This document shows positions 34,739 to 47,045 of a DNA stretch of 64,000 bases, in pieces. Positions within the stretch are counted from its first letter, which is position 1, and every line of letters begins with the position of its first letter. The position numbers and the translations under genes were made by a program. A model generated the notes under the pieces. That model did no database searches, had not been told where the DNA came from, and saw only the letters and a list, made by a program, of their open reading frames with translations. Source of the stretch: Dictyophora rubrovolvata (taxonomy: Eukaryota > Basidiomycota > Agaricomycetes > Phallales > Phallaceae); assembly GCA_029959195.1 (NCBI GenBank), contig CP114125.1, forward strand, positions 434,001 to 498,000, read 5' to 3'.

Positions 34739-36468
34739 TCAATTTTCATTAGTCGGTTTAAGCACAATGCGCTTATTAACATGATCAACCAGAAGACCAA
34801 CTTCCTCCATGTGCTCCTCCCAATGAGCCTGACAAATCTTCTCCCAGATGCGCTCGATCTTCGGGTCTATCAACCGCCAAGAACCTTCAACCAAAAAATT
34901 CTTTTCGCTGTCTTTCAGCTTGGCCATATAAGACGCGTCTGCCTTTCTTTCAGCATGGTTGAGGTTGATAACAAATGTGCATTCTGGGTCAATGTCGCAT
35001 TCCCAATACCACGAAGTCAGAGGCATTCGTTTGTGGAATCGAGGCTGGATCAGGGCTTCGACGGTGGAGTCCATGGTGTAACGGACATCTTTTTCATCCG
35101 AAGAAGATTCGGAAGTGGTTTCCCGCTGAAATGCAGTTGAGCAGCACAAACTTGTTATATTGGATAAACGTTACCTGATCTCTGTGGGCCAATGGGTCAT
35201 CAATCCAGTCGGCAACATCATCATTCATATTAACATCGTCCGGGTTGCCTTCTTCCTCTTCTTCACTTTCTGATCTTCGTTCCTCTGGCAGTGTCTGGAG
35301 TCGGCCAAGAGGAACAGTGCCCCAATCACTTCCCACGGCTTCGGCCTTCTTCATATATTCTTTCGCCTCAGCGATCCAAACCCTCCATTTCGCCGTATCC
35401 ATCGTAAAAATTTTGTGATCAAAAATGACACCCAAAGCTTCCGCGTATACAGCAAAATAATCGTATACAACGGCTCTGTGCAGCGTCGGACGGCCGCGGC
35501 TACGGCGGAACACCTCGCTGTAAAGTTTGATATACTGATCAACTAGCCAATGAACGTCACGTTGTGCTCGCGGTGTCTTTTTGGTGATTTTGGCTTTGCA
35601 CGCGTCCACAATAAACTTTTCGACCATCGCGAATTGGAGTGTTTCTTCGCTTCGCGAGAAACATTTGATATGGAAGGTGCTCACGCGATAGCTCCGTTGA
35701 TTTCTGAAACTATTAGGAAATTGGTCGATGACTTGTTTACGATATATAGAAAAGAAGTAAGTCTTGCTTTGTAAGGTTATTGGAATAGACGAGTATCGAA
35801 TTCTCCGGTCGTTCGGCTGATTTACATTGGGTGTAAATAGACAATTTGCGAGTGAGGAAGATTTCATTGCTGACTTACACAAATAAGCCACAGGCATGTT
35901 CTTTAATTGACAGTACAATTCGACCTTCACTTTATCTTCTAAGCATCTCCTCTCAAAACCGGCGGGTGTGACACTAGGGTATCGATCTGAAACGGCTTTA
36001 TAGAGCAAGTCGAAGCCTTGTTGACATAACATGCTCAGCTATGAAGAGCGTCAGCAAAAGAGTATTAGTATTGAAATGATTATGTCTTACATCATTGATA
36101 GTAGCAATTCCACCGAAAAATATGTTGTTGAAATTTGCCTTTTTACCCTTGTCATATATAACCTGCAGATCGTCGAAACCGATGAAGTCTGATTTGGCTG
36201 AGTCGTAGATTTGGAATTGGTCGAGCTTCAGAATGGTATAATCGTCGTAGTAAAACAACTGCTCGTCGGAGAAAGGACCGTATGCTCGCATCTTTTATGT
36301 GTGTAATTTTTTTTGTATTGATTCAGATGTATCGAAAAGTTACTTACGATGATCGATGGAGGTCAACATCAAACCTCTGTACGCGGTCGTCACATGCATG
36401 TCACACGCAGGCGAGTAGGCTGACGCGTTGACGTCGAACATGTTCTTTGGTAGGGTAAGTTTTGGCAT
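34739..36468 (-). CDS. unnamed protein with acidic linker
   Basis: Begins at 36468 (MPKLTLPKNMFDVNASAYSP), then PYGPFSDEQLFYYDDYTILK, FIGFDDLQVIYDKGKK, LSMLCQQGFDLLYKAV, and a central part with KFIVDACKAKI, DVHWLVDQYIKLYSEVFRRS and YFAVYAEALGVIF. A Glu-rich stretch (RRSESEEEEEGNPDD) precedes the C-terminal domain, which ends KRIVLKPTNEN. At least four introns (36350 to about 36283, 36093-36040, about 35870-35760, 35174-35117) fit consensus sites. The segment around 35760-35870 is open in both spliced and unspliced form, so its exact structure is uncertain. I recognise no domain. The gene ends 34 bases from the DUF6533 duplication. Confidence 0.65.
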
Positions 36469-36748
36469 ATTTTGTCAGCTAAACGACTAAAATGCTTGTC
36501 TAATCATAAATTTGATGTAGAAAGGGAAAAATAAGAACAGTGTTTTGGTGGTCTAATGCCCCCGCAACATCGTTCTCCCGCGTCTGCTAGACTGCTATCG
36601 TCCCAGTGGAACCAGCTTCATCTGACATGAACATCATCAACCCGTTCGAGTCCTGACCCGAAATTAACAAACCGCTTTTGACGGCGCGCACTGGCGACAG
36701 CGTCATTGCATCTCCAAAGTTCTCACTTCAAAAATCTCTAGGATTTCA
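36469..36748. promoter_or_regulatory. shared 280-bp divergent promoter region
   Basis: Separates the minus-strand gene starting at 36468 from the plus-strand gene starting at 36749. No clear TATA box on either side. Confidence 0.4.
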
Positions 36749-37874
36749 TGAGCAATATGAGTTTATTTCTTGTAAGCTTCTCCCCTTCGTCCGGAGCACA
36801 CTTACTAAGTAACGGACTTGCTATGCTCAGGGTCATTTTTCTCAGACTTCATGGCATTATTTGTCCTTACAACTGATTTATAGCTCCACCTGCCGACTTT
36901 CCAAGCAAATGCTATACCTGGAGAATGGCATGGCTTTCAAATAAACTCTACTATTGTATGCATTCTTTTCGTATTCTTGGTCAGCGTAAATACCGACGTA
37001 CCGTTATCCATTATCATACCACAGTTGTTATCTTTTTACACCTTAATTCAAGTCATACTAGCTATCAGAAACGTAAGCATATTACTGGCAAGCATCTTCT
37101 TCATTAGGTCTGAGCTTAGTATATAGAAAACACCATATGTCCACACCTTTATGGGCTACACCATCATGACATTGGTCACTCTTAGAAAACATCGGAGCTG
37201 TCATAATATCCCCGGTAACATTAGGCGGCAATGATTTATCTCATATATATCATCCCACTATGTTCTTATTTCGTCAACCTCTATTGCTATGGTATTATAT
37301 CCGGAAACACCAAATTGATAAGCATAGAAAGTGGATGTTACGAGCCTTGTTTTGGATGAGTACCATTGTTCCGTTTTGTCATGATCTTGTTGGTAGTCGC
37401 GGCTGTGATTAATTGGAAACACGCAACCGTGAGTGTTGAGTCACCCTCTCCTCTACTTTTTTTCCAAAACTCTTGTTTTTATCAGTTTTGGACCTGCGAT
37501 GAAGTTCTGTCCGTAGTGGGAGATATGGATCCCGTATATGTATGACGAATTCCGCCTTGTAGAGCGGGTGTACAAACATATGTCGGGTTACCTGCGAATT
37601 TGAAGAGTAAACTTCATTTCGGCAGTCTCGCTCGTCTACGTTTTCGCCGTCCGGCTGGATAGCGATAATGCTACACGCTGTAGGTACGTGTGTCCTTTTC
37701 TCTTTCTAATTCAAGTTGTGCTAATATTATGCGTGCGTACTATGTGGATTCATTTCACCAGGAGGACGAGCGGTTAGCGAACATATCTTATCGGAAGCAG
37801 TTGGCGCTTGGATAACCTACGTCCGCGAGATCGGCATCAATCTCCGAATCGGAAAACATTTGAAGAAAGATTAG
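36749..37874 (+). CDS. putative multi-span membrane protein, gene model incomplete
   Basis: Starts MSNMSLFL (36749) and joins over an intron to LHLPTFQANAIPGEWHGFQI, then two hydrophobic spans (STIVCILFVFLVSVN and LSIIIPQLLSFYTLIQVILA). An exon reading KTPYVHTFMGYTIMTLVTLR follows. Further on a coding exon has ILLVVAAVINWKHA, then in phase FWTCDEVLSVVGDMDPVY, FSPSGWIAIMLHAVGGRAVS and a final exon ending REIGINLRIGKHLKKD with TAG at 37872-37874. The C-terminal pattern (hydrophobic span, then GGR...NLR) resembles the fungal membrane-protein group to which DUF6533 proteins belong. The part between about 37200 and 37400 could not be joined cleanly and may carry a frameshift. Confidence 0.5.
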
Positions 37875-38379
37875 AAATTGCTTTTTTTCTGTATGTTTGG
37901 AAGCATCCCCCTACTTTGTTCCATCCTGTCATAGCTAATATTTAGTTCAATTAAAGTTCTCACTCTTGCATGAATAATATACTTCGCTATTGATGCGGCG
38001 TTTTTTCCCCTACCAGTGCATATTGGCCAAAAAAAACCGGGTCGGAGCCGAAAACGTTCCTTGTGCATACTAAAAGAAAGTAACAATAGACACTAAAACG
38101 GTAGCACTGTCCAAACCTGGACCTTCCATCTTTTTTTACCGCATCGACACCAGCGTTCATCGTCCATATGATATCCTAAGGACCTGTAGTCCGTGTTATG
38201 TCCAGGTTCTTTACCTTAATGACCTATGGACGAGCATAAGCTTTATCCATAAACTTATAAAGTGTACAGCCTTGGACATTACGTTTCACACAACATCATC
38301 CTCCCTCGCGTGTCTCCTTTCAATTCTGAATTTTCACCCCTCACTTGGTTTTTTTTTTTGGACTTTCACTCACAAAGCA
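37875..38379. other. intergenic, promoter of the MYND gene
   Basis: TTATAAAG at about 38255 lies 125 bases upstream of the MYND start and is the best TATA candidate. Nothing else is seen. Confidence 0.45.
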
Positions 38380-39851
38380 ATGCCACCGACGTCGTTTTTT
38401 TTACCTGGCAAGACTCCCACTCACTGTGTAATGTGTAACGCGCTCGGGACAAAACTCTACCCTCTTTTCTTATGTCCGGGTTGTTCAACTGTAAGCTATA
38501 CCCTTCTGCGTCGAGGTACACTCTTTTACGCGTGTTTGACAGACGGCCCATTGCTCAAAAAAATGTAGAGAAAAGGATCCTGACCACAACTCCAAAGGTA
38601 ACTAACTGTCTTTCTTTTATTCTTAAATAAAAATACCTGATCATAACAGTCTGCGTACCTCGTGTACACCTGGAACTGGGAAAATTTTACCCATTCATAG
38701 CGTGGGCTGCCGAACTCACGAGACTGCAGCATGTAGCCGTCCAACCAGCTCTATGGCACGAAGTCGTGAATGTGCCAGATCGAGAAATCACAGGGCAGTC
38801 GCGCGCTCCGGGCGGTCCTCCAACCTGTGTCATTTGCTACGGGCGTCCTATGAAAGACGTCCCTCCACTTCCACCTCGGGATCCCAACAGTCAGGATCGT
38901 CTTCTCAAACGTCCCGAATCGCCACCGAACTACCCTCCCGCCCTGCTTAGATGGTTTCCGTTTTGTTTTTCATTGAACCAACGCGCGTATTTACGAAGAA
39001 GGATTTCTCGAGATGGTTATCTGCTTCCTGTAGTGATGGGAATGGGTATTGCAGTTTTACTAGAACTCTTTTCGGTGACTGCGGAATTTCCCGTTGCTCC
39101 GTGCCTTCATTATCTTGGGAAACCTATTTGGGATTTTGGGATTTGTCGTGGTGCGGTCTGTGTTAATCCTCAGAACGTCATATCGTACGTTAAAGATGGG
39201 AGCGGTGAGCTGCCAACGCAACTCCAGGACCCGGAAAATCACTTTTGGTTGTATTTTGTCACGGAGGACAAGAAAGAAACACTGTATTTGGATGTGGGTT
39301 TGTTCGTATACGGCGAAAGACACCACGTCGTCGACGCGGACTTGTATCTACCTCTCCGAGACCGCAAAGAAGCCATTGAGATATTACAACGCTTACTCGA
39401 AGTTCCGTCTAATGCATTTCAATTCCTAGACCCGTACGCGGCGGCGCATTTCACGCACAGCAGTCAACGAGCTGAAATGACACTTCAAGATTCCCGAATT
39501 CATTATGAGACTGATTTGTTCCCCATGCTACGAAACAAGAATTTGACCGAAGCGCTGGAATACGATGCGCGTAGAATTTGGGACAATTCGACTGGCAAAT
39601 TTTTTTGGAGGTTTACCGATGACGCTATCGACGCGTTATGCGAGTTTATGAAAGGAGCTGATCAATTCACAGGCTCGGGGACTCTTGGAGATTTGGATAT
39701 AGAGATGATGTTTCTGATGGATACTATTAACAACGGGACGCGTATTCTTCGGAATGGTTTAGATGAAGGGAAGTGGAAGAATATGCCTGATCCTTGTGTT
39801 GAGAGGTGTAAATGGGAGTTAGGGGTGAATCCGAAAAGATCGGATCCGTGA
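38380..39851 (+). CDS. MYND-type zinc-finger protein
   Basis: Three exons (38380-38490, 38543-38597, 38650-39851) give 455 residues in phase. The N-terminus is the zinc finger: CVMCNALGTKLYPLFLCPGC then STTAHCSKKCREKDPDHN, i.e. C-x2-C...C-x2-C...C-x3-C...H spacing as in MYND fingers, which bind proline-rich peptides of partner proteins. After it comes HLELGKFYPFIAWAAELTRL, usual in agaricomycete MYND proteins, a second CxxC (CVICYGRP), a hydrophobic segment (LLPVVMGMGIAVLLELF), and a long C-terminal part (YLDVGLFVYGERHHVVDADL, WDNSTGKFFWRF) with no domain I can name. No damage seen. Confidence 0.82.
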
Positions 39852-41091
39852 TTTTGATTTTCTGAGCGATGTCGTACGCATGCATGCATATTTGTTCCTC
39901 TTACTGGTTTACTAGTCACTTCTGATGTCGAGTAGACATCAAATGGAATTATAAAGTCATTTTTAAAAAATGTATTGATGTACGCGAGGCAAAAGTGATC
40001 TGATATATAAGGAAAAGGAACCACGGTCGTATGCGTCGAAAAGGGAATAAAGGAAGAGGGGAGGATATAAACAGAGCGCTTTGCTGTTTAGAGAGATAGT
40101 AACGACGTTTTATATCCCCTCTTGCAGTACCGCATGCTCAGACGTTGGTTATTTAATACAAATAGCAAAGAGACATTCCCACGAAATTAAGTTGCAGTAT
40201 CGACATACCCTTTGTAATCAAAGTCATGGGTGTTGGTTTTCTCAGGTCGTATCACTAGATTATTCTAAATAGAGTGGGAGAGGAAGGAGAAGGAGAAGTC
40301 CTGACGCCGACGGCATTGACAACCACGCTCTCGCTGTCAGTGACTCGTTCGGAAGACTCGACGACGGAAACTCCCGGGGACGGGAATTTGTCAGCGTGCC
40401 GCATGTGTGACGAAAGAAGGCGCCGAGAAGAGAAGGCTCACCAGATCCCCGTTCAATCCTTGTATCCAGCTTTTAATTCTCTTAGAATACAACTTTCTTT
40501 CCTATTTTCCCTCTTAGTCTCCCGTCAACAGACTCCCTTTTTCGTTGTAGGCTCCTGCTCATTCTCTTCACCGCCGGGTATAATTTAGGTGGGATAAGGC
40601 TGCATTCTGGTAAATACCCATCTGAGATACTGATGAATGTACTTGACGATCTTAGTAATCATCAAGGTGGAGCAAAAACAAACAGCATTGGACGGCAACT
40701 GAGAACCGATGTTAGAAGTTTAAAGTTGGGAGCCTAGTCACCACTCGCACTGTAGCGGCACCGACGTGTACGCACATACCGCCATTTTCGAAGCTGGTTA
40801 TTTTCGGCAGTAACTAGTATGAGTCAGTCAGCTTTGACACTGATTTAAAGTCTCATGGCTATTTTGCAATAAGTACGCCTAATGCTGACGTCGACTCGTC
40901 GGACGGCACCGATTTGCTTGCGTGTTCCCTCGGCTTGGACTTAGAGAAGGCTTCTGTACCAAAGGTTTTCCCTCTATTTGTCATCTAAATATTCGCCAAT
41001 GTTGTGATTTTGTCATTGAATGGAGTAATCGGCCGTGCTACAAAACATTAACACCTGGCTTCGCTTTCTGTCGGCTCATGGAAATCTGCCA
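39852..41091. other. intergenic
   Basis: No supported gene. A 104-codon open frame at 40274-40588 contains one CxxC but lacks splice or domain support. The right end leads into the aldo/keto reductase promoter. Confidence 0.45.
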
Positions 41092-41099
41092 TATAAATA
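41092..41099 (+). promoter_or_regulatory. TATA box of the aldo/keto reductase gene
   Basis: TATAAATA, 74 bases before the ATG. A short CT repeat follows in the presumed leader (41142-41155). Confidence 0.55.
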
Positions 41100-41165
41100 C
41101 TCGTGCCATTGGCACTGACAGTCAGGTTCAAAGAAACAGCTCTCTCTCTCTCTCACAGATTTATT

Positions 41166-42621
41166 ATGGCTCTATTTGGTCAAACACCAGTTCCTCCCAC
41201 TAAACTTGGCCGCTATCGCGTTTTGTCACCTAATGCTGGTGTGTATGTCTCCCCTCTGCAATTGGGGGGAGCCAGCATTGGCGATAAATGGGACAAAATA
41301 GGGATGGGTCAAATGAGTAAAGAGACGTCATTCAAACTGCTTGACGCCTATTACGATGCAGGAGGCAATTTCATCGACACGGCCTGTAATTATCAGGAGG
41401 GAACTTCAGAAGAATTCATCGGCGAATGGATGGAGAAACGAGGGATTCGTGATCAGATGGTCATTGCGACCAAGTTTACTTCTCCCTCCCGACCGGATAA
41501 TTCTTCGATAGCAGTCAAGGTCAACTACTTTGGGAATAGTCATAAATCCCTTCATCTCGTCGTAGATCAAAGTCTCAAAAGACTAAGGACTACGTATATT
41601 GACATATTATACGTACATTGTAAGTACCACAGGAATCCCACTTCTCCATTAGTTTTTGATGGAATTATCTAGGGTGGACTTGGGATACTTCTATTGAAGA
41701 GATTATGAATAGTTTGCACAGTCTCGTCGTCGCTGGGAAGGTTCTTTACTTGGTACGATACTTTCTCTCTCTGACCTGATAATAGTACTGACAGCTACCC
41801 CCAGGGAATCTCTGTATGAATCATCTTTTCTCTTGTATGCGGACCAAACTCATTTTTATTTTTTTCAGGACACACCTGCCTGGGTAGTCGTGAAAGCCAA
41901 TCAGTGGGCCAAGTTTCACGGAAAGACTCCATTCTGTATTTACCAAGGCCGCTGGAACATCTTGGAACGAAGCTTTGAACGAGATATCATTCCTATGGCT
42001 CGGGCCGAAGGACTTGCTCTCGCTCCATTCGGAGTTTTAGCAGAAGGTCGTTTCCGCACAGATGAGGAAGAGCGACGTCGTAAAGAATCCGGAGAAAAAG
42101 GGCGTGATGTGCCTGTATTCCGGGAAGGTTGGGAAAGAAATGAAGATGAGCGTAAAGTTTCTAAGAAGCTGGAGGAAATAGCTACCGAAGTGGGAGCGAA
42201 AAGCATCACCGCCGTCGCTATTGCCTATGTTATGCATGTGGGTTCACAGAGAAAAAAATTCCTAGCCCGTATGCGTACTAATAATGATTTTCTACCATTA
42301 GAAAGCGCCATTTGTATTCCCTATCATTGGAGGCAGGAAAGTAGAACATCTACAGTCTAACATCGAGGCATTAAATGTCAAGTTAACCGCCGAACATATA
42401 AAGTCACTGGAATCTATTATTCCCTTCGACTTCGGATTTCCTCACAGTATCATCGTAAGCATTTCATTTTTTGTGTTACAAAATTTCCTTATAGACTGTT
42501 GAAAATGTGGCTGATATAATTAAAACAGGGCGATGGTTCATCTCTTCCCCCATTCTTCAGGAGCGTCGGTGCCATTGACAAATGGGAAAGGATTCCCACA
42601 CAGCCTGCTCAGACATTGTAG
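41166..42621 (+). CDS. aldo/keto reductase, aryl-alcohol dehydrogenase type
   Basis: NADPH-dependent oxidoreductase of the AAD group, cytosolic, used by wood and litter fungi on aromatic aldehydes and alcohols. Six exons (41166-41619, 41673-41752, 41805-41813, 41869-42237, 42302-42454, 42529-42621) give 385 residues in phase. Start [32 protein letters not shown]; the catalytic Asp/Tyr region [20 protein letters not shown]; Lys in MVIATKFTS; His in [30 protein letters not shown]; cofactor-binding end [20 protein letters not shown]. The third exon is only 9 nt (encodes Gly-Ile-Ser) and is needed to give the conserved GISDTPAW. I prefer the ATG at 41166 over an upstream in-frame ATG at 41103, which precedes or overlaps the expected transcription start. 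Confidence 0.93.
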
Positions 42622-43221
42622 AAATTGAGTCAATTAGATAAACCCTTTCATGAATAAACTTTAGTATACTATTGCGAGTCGGGTCATATATATGTATATA
42701 TAAGCATATATTTAAATTATACTTGTCAGCTAATAAATAATAGCACTTTAAATTGGGACAAGTGATAAATGCTATTCTACATTCCGACCCAATCATTGTA
42801 TGCGCTGGTTTAGTCAAAGGGTGCGGAGCAAATAAGTAGTACTAATATCAGCCGTCAACGTTTTGTTTAGAGTTTATACGGGAAGAAGGCCGAAAGAGGA
42901 TAATGGGCAAGGCTCCGTTTGCCACCAAGTTCAAACTCTCATCCCAATTATCAACATGCGCTAAATTTCCTAAGATACGCTCCAGCTGGCAGTCATTAAT
43001 GTGTCTCGTCGAATGAAGAATTGAGGCTGGAAGACATGGAAGAATGACCTTGAGTTGATGAGAAAGATTCGGCATTTTTAATATTTATTGTGAGCTTCAA
43101 CACAATTGCAGAAGAGAAAGGACGCTGTCTGAATGAAGGAGTGATCCAGAAGACGGCGACGGTTCGGAAGAAGAGCTACGCGAAGCGGGTCTGTGCACAG
43201 TTGGGCGTCTTCTCAGGTCGG
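42622..43221. other. intergenic with one gene fragment
   Basis: A minus-strand ORF at 42848-43075 (MPNLSHQLKVILPCLPASIL, ending RPSSRINSKQNVDG) shares its second half with 29940-30105 on the opposite strand. It may be the 3' part of an unknown gene family. The rest is the 3' flank of the reductase and the distal U2 promoter. Confidence 0.45.
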
Positions 43222-43229
43222 TATATAAG
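43222..43229 (+). promoter_or_regulatory. TATA box of the U2 snRNA gene
   Basis: TATATAAG, 27 bases before the expected RNA start at about 43249. Confidence 0.6.
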
Positions 43230-43248
43230 CAGGATCCCCTGCGTGTCT

Positions 43249-43442
43249 ATTTCCTCACCACTCTGGCCTTTTGGCTTAGATCAAGTGTAGTATCTGTTCT
43301 TTTTAGTTTAACCACTAAAATGACCGCACTGCGGTTATCATTGGTTAGCCAATTTTTGTCGCCCTCCGTCCTTCGACCTCTGCTTGCACGTTGAAGGATA
43401 CGATGACCATGCCATTGCAGTATCGGCTTGTGCCGTCAGGGG
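43249..43442 (+). ncRNA. U2 spliceosomal snRNA
   Basis: Bases 43264-43312 follow the near-universal U2 5' half: GGCCTTTTGGCTTAGATCA, then AGTGTAGTATCTGTTCTTTT. The second phrase contains the GUAGUA that pairs with intron branch points. After stem IIb-like sequence (ACCACTAAAATGACC) comes the Sm site AATTTTTG (43351-43358). Two 3' stem-loops follow: one with arms TCCTTCGAC and GTTGAAGGA, then the loop ATTGCAGTA (about 43423) that is the conserved U2B''-binding loop of stem IV. Length about 194 nt fits fungal U2. The exact ends are inferred from the TATA distance and from closing of the last stem. Confidence 0.92.
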
Positions 43443-44082
43443 TCTTATATTCTCTTCTCGAGTACTTTGAGGTCACCTAGTTCCCTGCTTTTTTTATGCG
43501 GGAACAAGGTTGGTTCAAATGAAAGGAAAGAGACTTCCTTAGGTTTGGCACGGCACGGATCCAATTCTTCTGATGTCACCGCCGGCTGCGCCTGTACCAG
43601 GACTATGTAATGACATATATATGTAGTATCAATTCTTCTTTATTCCGGATGTCAGTTCAATTTCAAGCACCCAGGCAACGTTACACGTAAACATTAAGTA
43701 AGAAACTCTATCCTGAAAAGTGTTAAAATATCGGTGGATTTGCTCAAGAGATAACCGTTACATAAATGGTCTTGAATTCACTCTAGAAATAACGTCGAAA
43801 TCACCAGTCTGCACGCAAGAATTAGCTTTGAATTAACTACATTATTTTATGTCACTTCATATTATTCTCGCGCTGAAGTACTGCCACTGAGCCCGAACCC
43901 CATTAAGAATTGCTCCTGCGACCGGGTTTCCCGATTAGGAGTCTCTGGTGTGGTAACTGTCTAAGTTGCAGCAGGACTTCAAATGTCAGGCATGTGGGAG
44001 TTTGGAGAGTGAGAAGATGGCATAAAAGATTCTGTAGGAGATGGATGGGTGGTGAATACATACACAGTAGAATATTCACCAA
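43443..44082. other. intergenic between U2 and the left inverted-repeat arm
   Basis: No gene supported. The region just outside the arm (from about 44083 down) still resembles the region outside the right arm at 63625-63680, with gaps. Confidence 0.45.
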
Positions 44083-44108
44083 AAGGGACTATCGTCCAAA
44101 TTTAAAAT

Positions 44109-46541
44109 TCAAAGCATAGTCTCACTCGTCACCTCCCCACTCATCCAAAACAGACATCTCTCAACTTCATAAGCCGAAACACTTTCAACACTGCTCGCCG
44201 TTCCGTTATTCGGAATAGTATTTCGCGTCATAACAACCCTTTGCCCTGTCCGTTGACTGGGCCATACCGGAGAGAACGACTCTTTGAAGTCAGAGGGGTT
44301 ACCGGAGCGACCGAATGAAGTCCAGTATGCTATTATCTCGTGCGAAAGGGGTCCCTCGGTCTTAAAAAAGAAATACAAAATGAAGAATATACTCTTGACA
44401 GCGCAGAATATCACTTACACTGTTGAAAGCCTGAAAAGTGTAGCCTGCATTCAGAGCCGAGCTGGAAGCGAAGAAACGACTGTAAGGAACCCGCGCATGA
44501 GTAAATAGAAAGAAGCGTACGTTGTTCCATCAAATAAGAAGAATAGATCACTCGTATGCATAACCCCTTCATAAGGCGTTTCAGCATATAAAACAGGATT
44601 AGGGGCATTAAACCTAATAAAACATCATAAATCAGCTAATGACCCGTGTTTTGCCCCGGACCTGAAGTTGAACGTTGCGCTATGACCCAATTCCGCGGTA
44701 CGATTTGCTAGGAACCAGTCCCTGTTTTCAATTATGAGATCGGGCAATACATATATATATGATAGGTAACCAAAACCTACATGCACCCAAATGTAGCGTC
44801 CTGTACAATTACCCAAGTCCGATCATACTCAGAATCAAACGGGCTTCCAGGGGTACCAGGGGCAGGATAAAGTTTCAACATCTTGTCAATCGTATCATTT
44901 GTCTGAGAAGAATTGCAAATGGTTTAAGCCCATTCAATTAGATCGATGTGCAATTTGAACTCACCAAACTCGGCCATCTATTCAGAACCGCTGCAATCAG
45001 CTGGTCCTGAGTCAATAACGTAGTAGGAGTTCCATCCGTAAAAGTCCTCCCATCATTTGTACAATGTCCACCAGCGTAGTCTACCAATCCAAATTTTCCG
45101 TCCCGTATAAGTGCAGCAGGGAAATCTGGAAGAATTGTTCCTGGACCCGAAACTATCGGTGAAAATTGGCCTGAGGGTATTTGATTCAAAGCAGATATTA
45201 AAGAGCCTGGTCAACAGTCATTTAAGCGGGACGAGATGTATATTAGGAGTCAGTAGGTTACCTAGTGAAGCTTGACGGAGACATTCAAGGGTTTCTACAC
45301 CACTCAATGGGCATCCCGCAATCACAGCGGCTTGTTCTAAAAAGCCCCTCAGCATTCTACTATTAGAAATTCCTGCAATAAAAAACGAACGTAATGCCAC
45401 CGCGCTTTGTTCCTTAGTTGGCATCGGTCCATATCCAATCGACTCAGAAATAGCTCGATTGAAAGGAATGGCCTTCTCTCCTATATGGAAAGGTAACACG
45501 AACGTGCGTGAATGAAAAATAAGAGATAAACAAACCTCCATAGGCGACAATTTGCATGACGGTGCTAGCACCACCAGCACTTTCGCCATCAATCGTCACT
45601 ATATCTGGATCTCCTCCGAACTTGGATATATGTCGTTGCACCCATTCCAAAGCGGCCCGTTGATCGAGCACTCCGGCATTGAGATCTGTAGTGTTCATAT
45701 CCGGAGATGTTAAAAATCCAAAAATGTTTAGACGATATCCCTTTCAAGAAACATATTTGCATGAAAAACAGAAACATATTTGGATAAATGGTTCAAGGAC
45801 ATACAAGGGATACTCCAATGATATTTTGAGATTGAGCTACCCAATCGTACAATGGGAAGCCTTGTGTAGTCTACAAAAAGACCGTGAATACTTGAAATGA
45901 GAATTCGGATAATCCACTTACGCCTTGAGTGAATCCTCCACCCTGCAAGTCAAATCAATATCCAAGCCGATCCGCAAGCGAGTCTACCTTACATATATAT
46001 AAACCATAACTGGCAGTTTGTCCCCTTCTTTAGCAGTACTTGGCTTCCAAACATTTACGAACAAGCAGTCTGCGCTCGTTGGTCAAATTTCTTCATCAAC
46101 AATAATAACGATAACAATACCTTCACTTCCAACACCAACCGTAGCCGGACCCTGCTGAATACAAGGCGGACCCCAACTTCGCGCATCCAACACAGGAATT
46201 TGAGATGGATCATCGGGAGAAGCTTCATTCAATTGTTGAGGTGCTCTGAAACGCAAAGAGCCTAGAGGAGCTTGCGCATATGGTACACCCCCGAAGAAGT
46301 GGACTGTCCCGTTAGGTTCGCCTGTAGGTGTAGTCGCATTTCCGACTAATGTAACATAACCCAGGTCTACTTGAGGACCTGGAGGGATGAATTGGGCGCG
46401 ATTTGAGCTGGCTGATCCGGATGTGGACCAGCAAAGAGCTAGACAGGTGAGTGCTAGAGTGTATAATTTTCGGGCTCCCATTTTATTGAGTGCTGGAAAT
46501 TTTGAGAGAGAACGCGCCTGGAACGGTGTACTTATATCCAT
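44109..46541 (-). CDS. secreted type-B carboxylesterase, copy 1
   Basis: Alpha/beta-hydrolase that cleaves carboxylic esters or lipids outside the cell. Two ATGs are possible: 46541 and 46481. The second puts a clean signal peptide first (MGARKLYTLALTCLALCWS). Family landmarks: VHFFGGVPYAQAPLGSLRF; EDCLFVNVWKPS; VYIYGGGFTQG (oxyanion loop); GYRLNIFGFL; WVQRHISKFGGDPD; the nucleophile elbow TIDGESAGGAS; DATFGCMDWFLANR; and the catalytic-His region YEGVMHTSDLFFLFDGT. The end is ESVSAYEVERCLFWMSGEV. About ten short introns interrupt it, all with usable sites. Copy 2 at 61161-63599 encodes essentially the same protein. Genes of this kind in agarics are often expanded and serve degradation of plant esters, but the substrate is not visible here. 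Confidence 0.9.
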
Positions 46542-47045
46542 TGCTGGTCGACATCTTCAAATGTCTCGGTCCGCTAGGTCAAATGACGGTACACTTGAAC
46601 AGTGGAGTCCGCGGAAGTTGTTGGTCACATGAAATGTGTATCGAAGTCGGGAAGAGATGATGACGTTGACAAAAAAAAAAACTAAGTAGAGAATCGTGTC
46701 CAAGGCGGAGTGAAAATTCTGACACACTGCATCAATAGTTGAATGAAAATCTCTTGACAAACAGACAGTAACATGTCTGTTAAGCAAAAAAAAAGACACA
46801 CAATCTTACCTGAACCTGAACGTCGTCTGACCTCTTTGTTCTTCAATTTTAGAAGCAAAAACCGCTCAATTTCAGAAGAAGAAATCGTTTTGATGCCGAT
46901 CCGCAACTTGTGATACCCATCATCGCGTGTCCGCATTCTACGTCTGTATTTTTGGACTTGCCTTGGACATTGGACCGTTATTTTAGGCCGTGTTGGACAA
47001 TTGTCCTCACAGTTTGTGGGACACCGAACCACGGTCATGGAAAAG

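Noticed and set aside
36640-36675. tRNA-like T-arm phrase (CCCGTTCGAGTCCTGA)
   Set aside because: No acceptor, D or anticodon stems can be built around it.
40274-40588. 104-codon ORF with a CxxC
   Set aside because: Single CxxC, no partner cysteines, no promoter or splice signals; probably chance.
43428-43610. 60-codon ORF over the end of U2 snRNA
   Set aside because: The U2 RNA signature explains the sequence.
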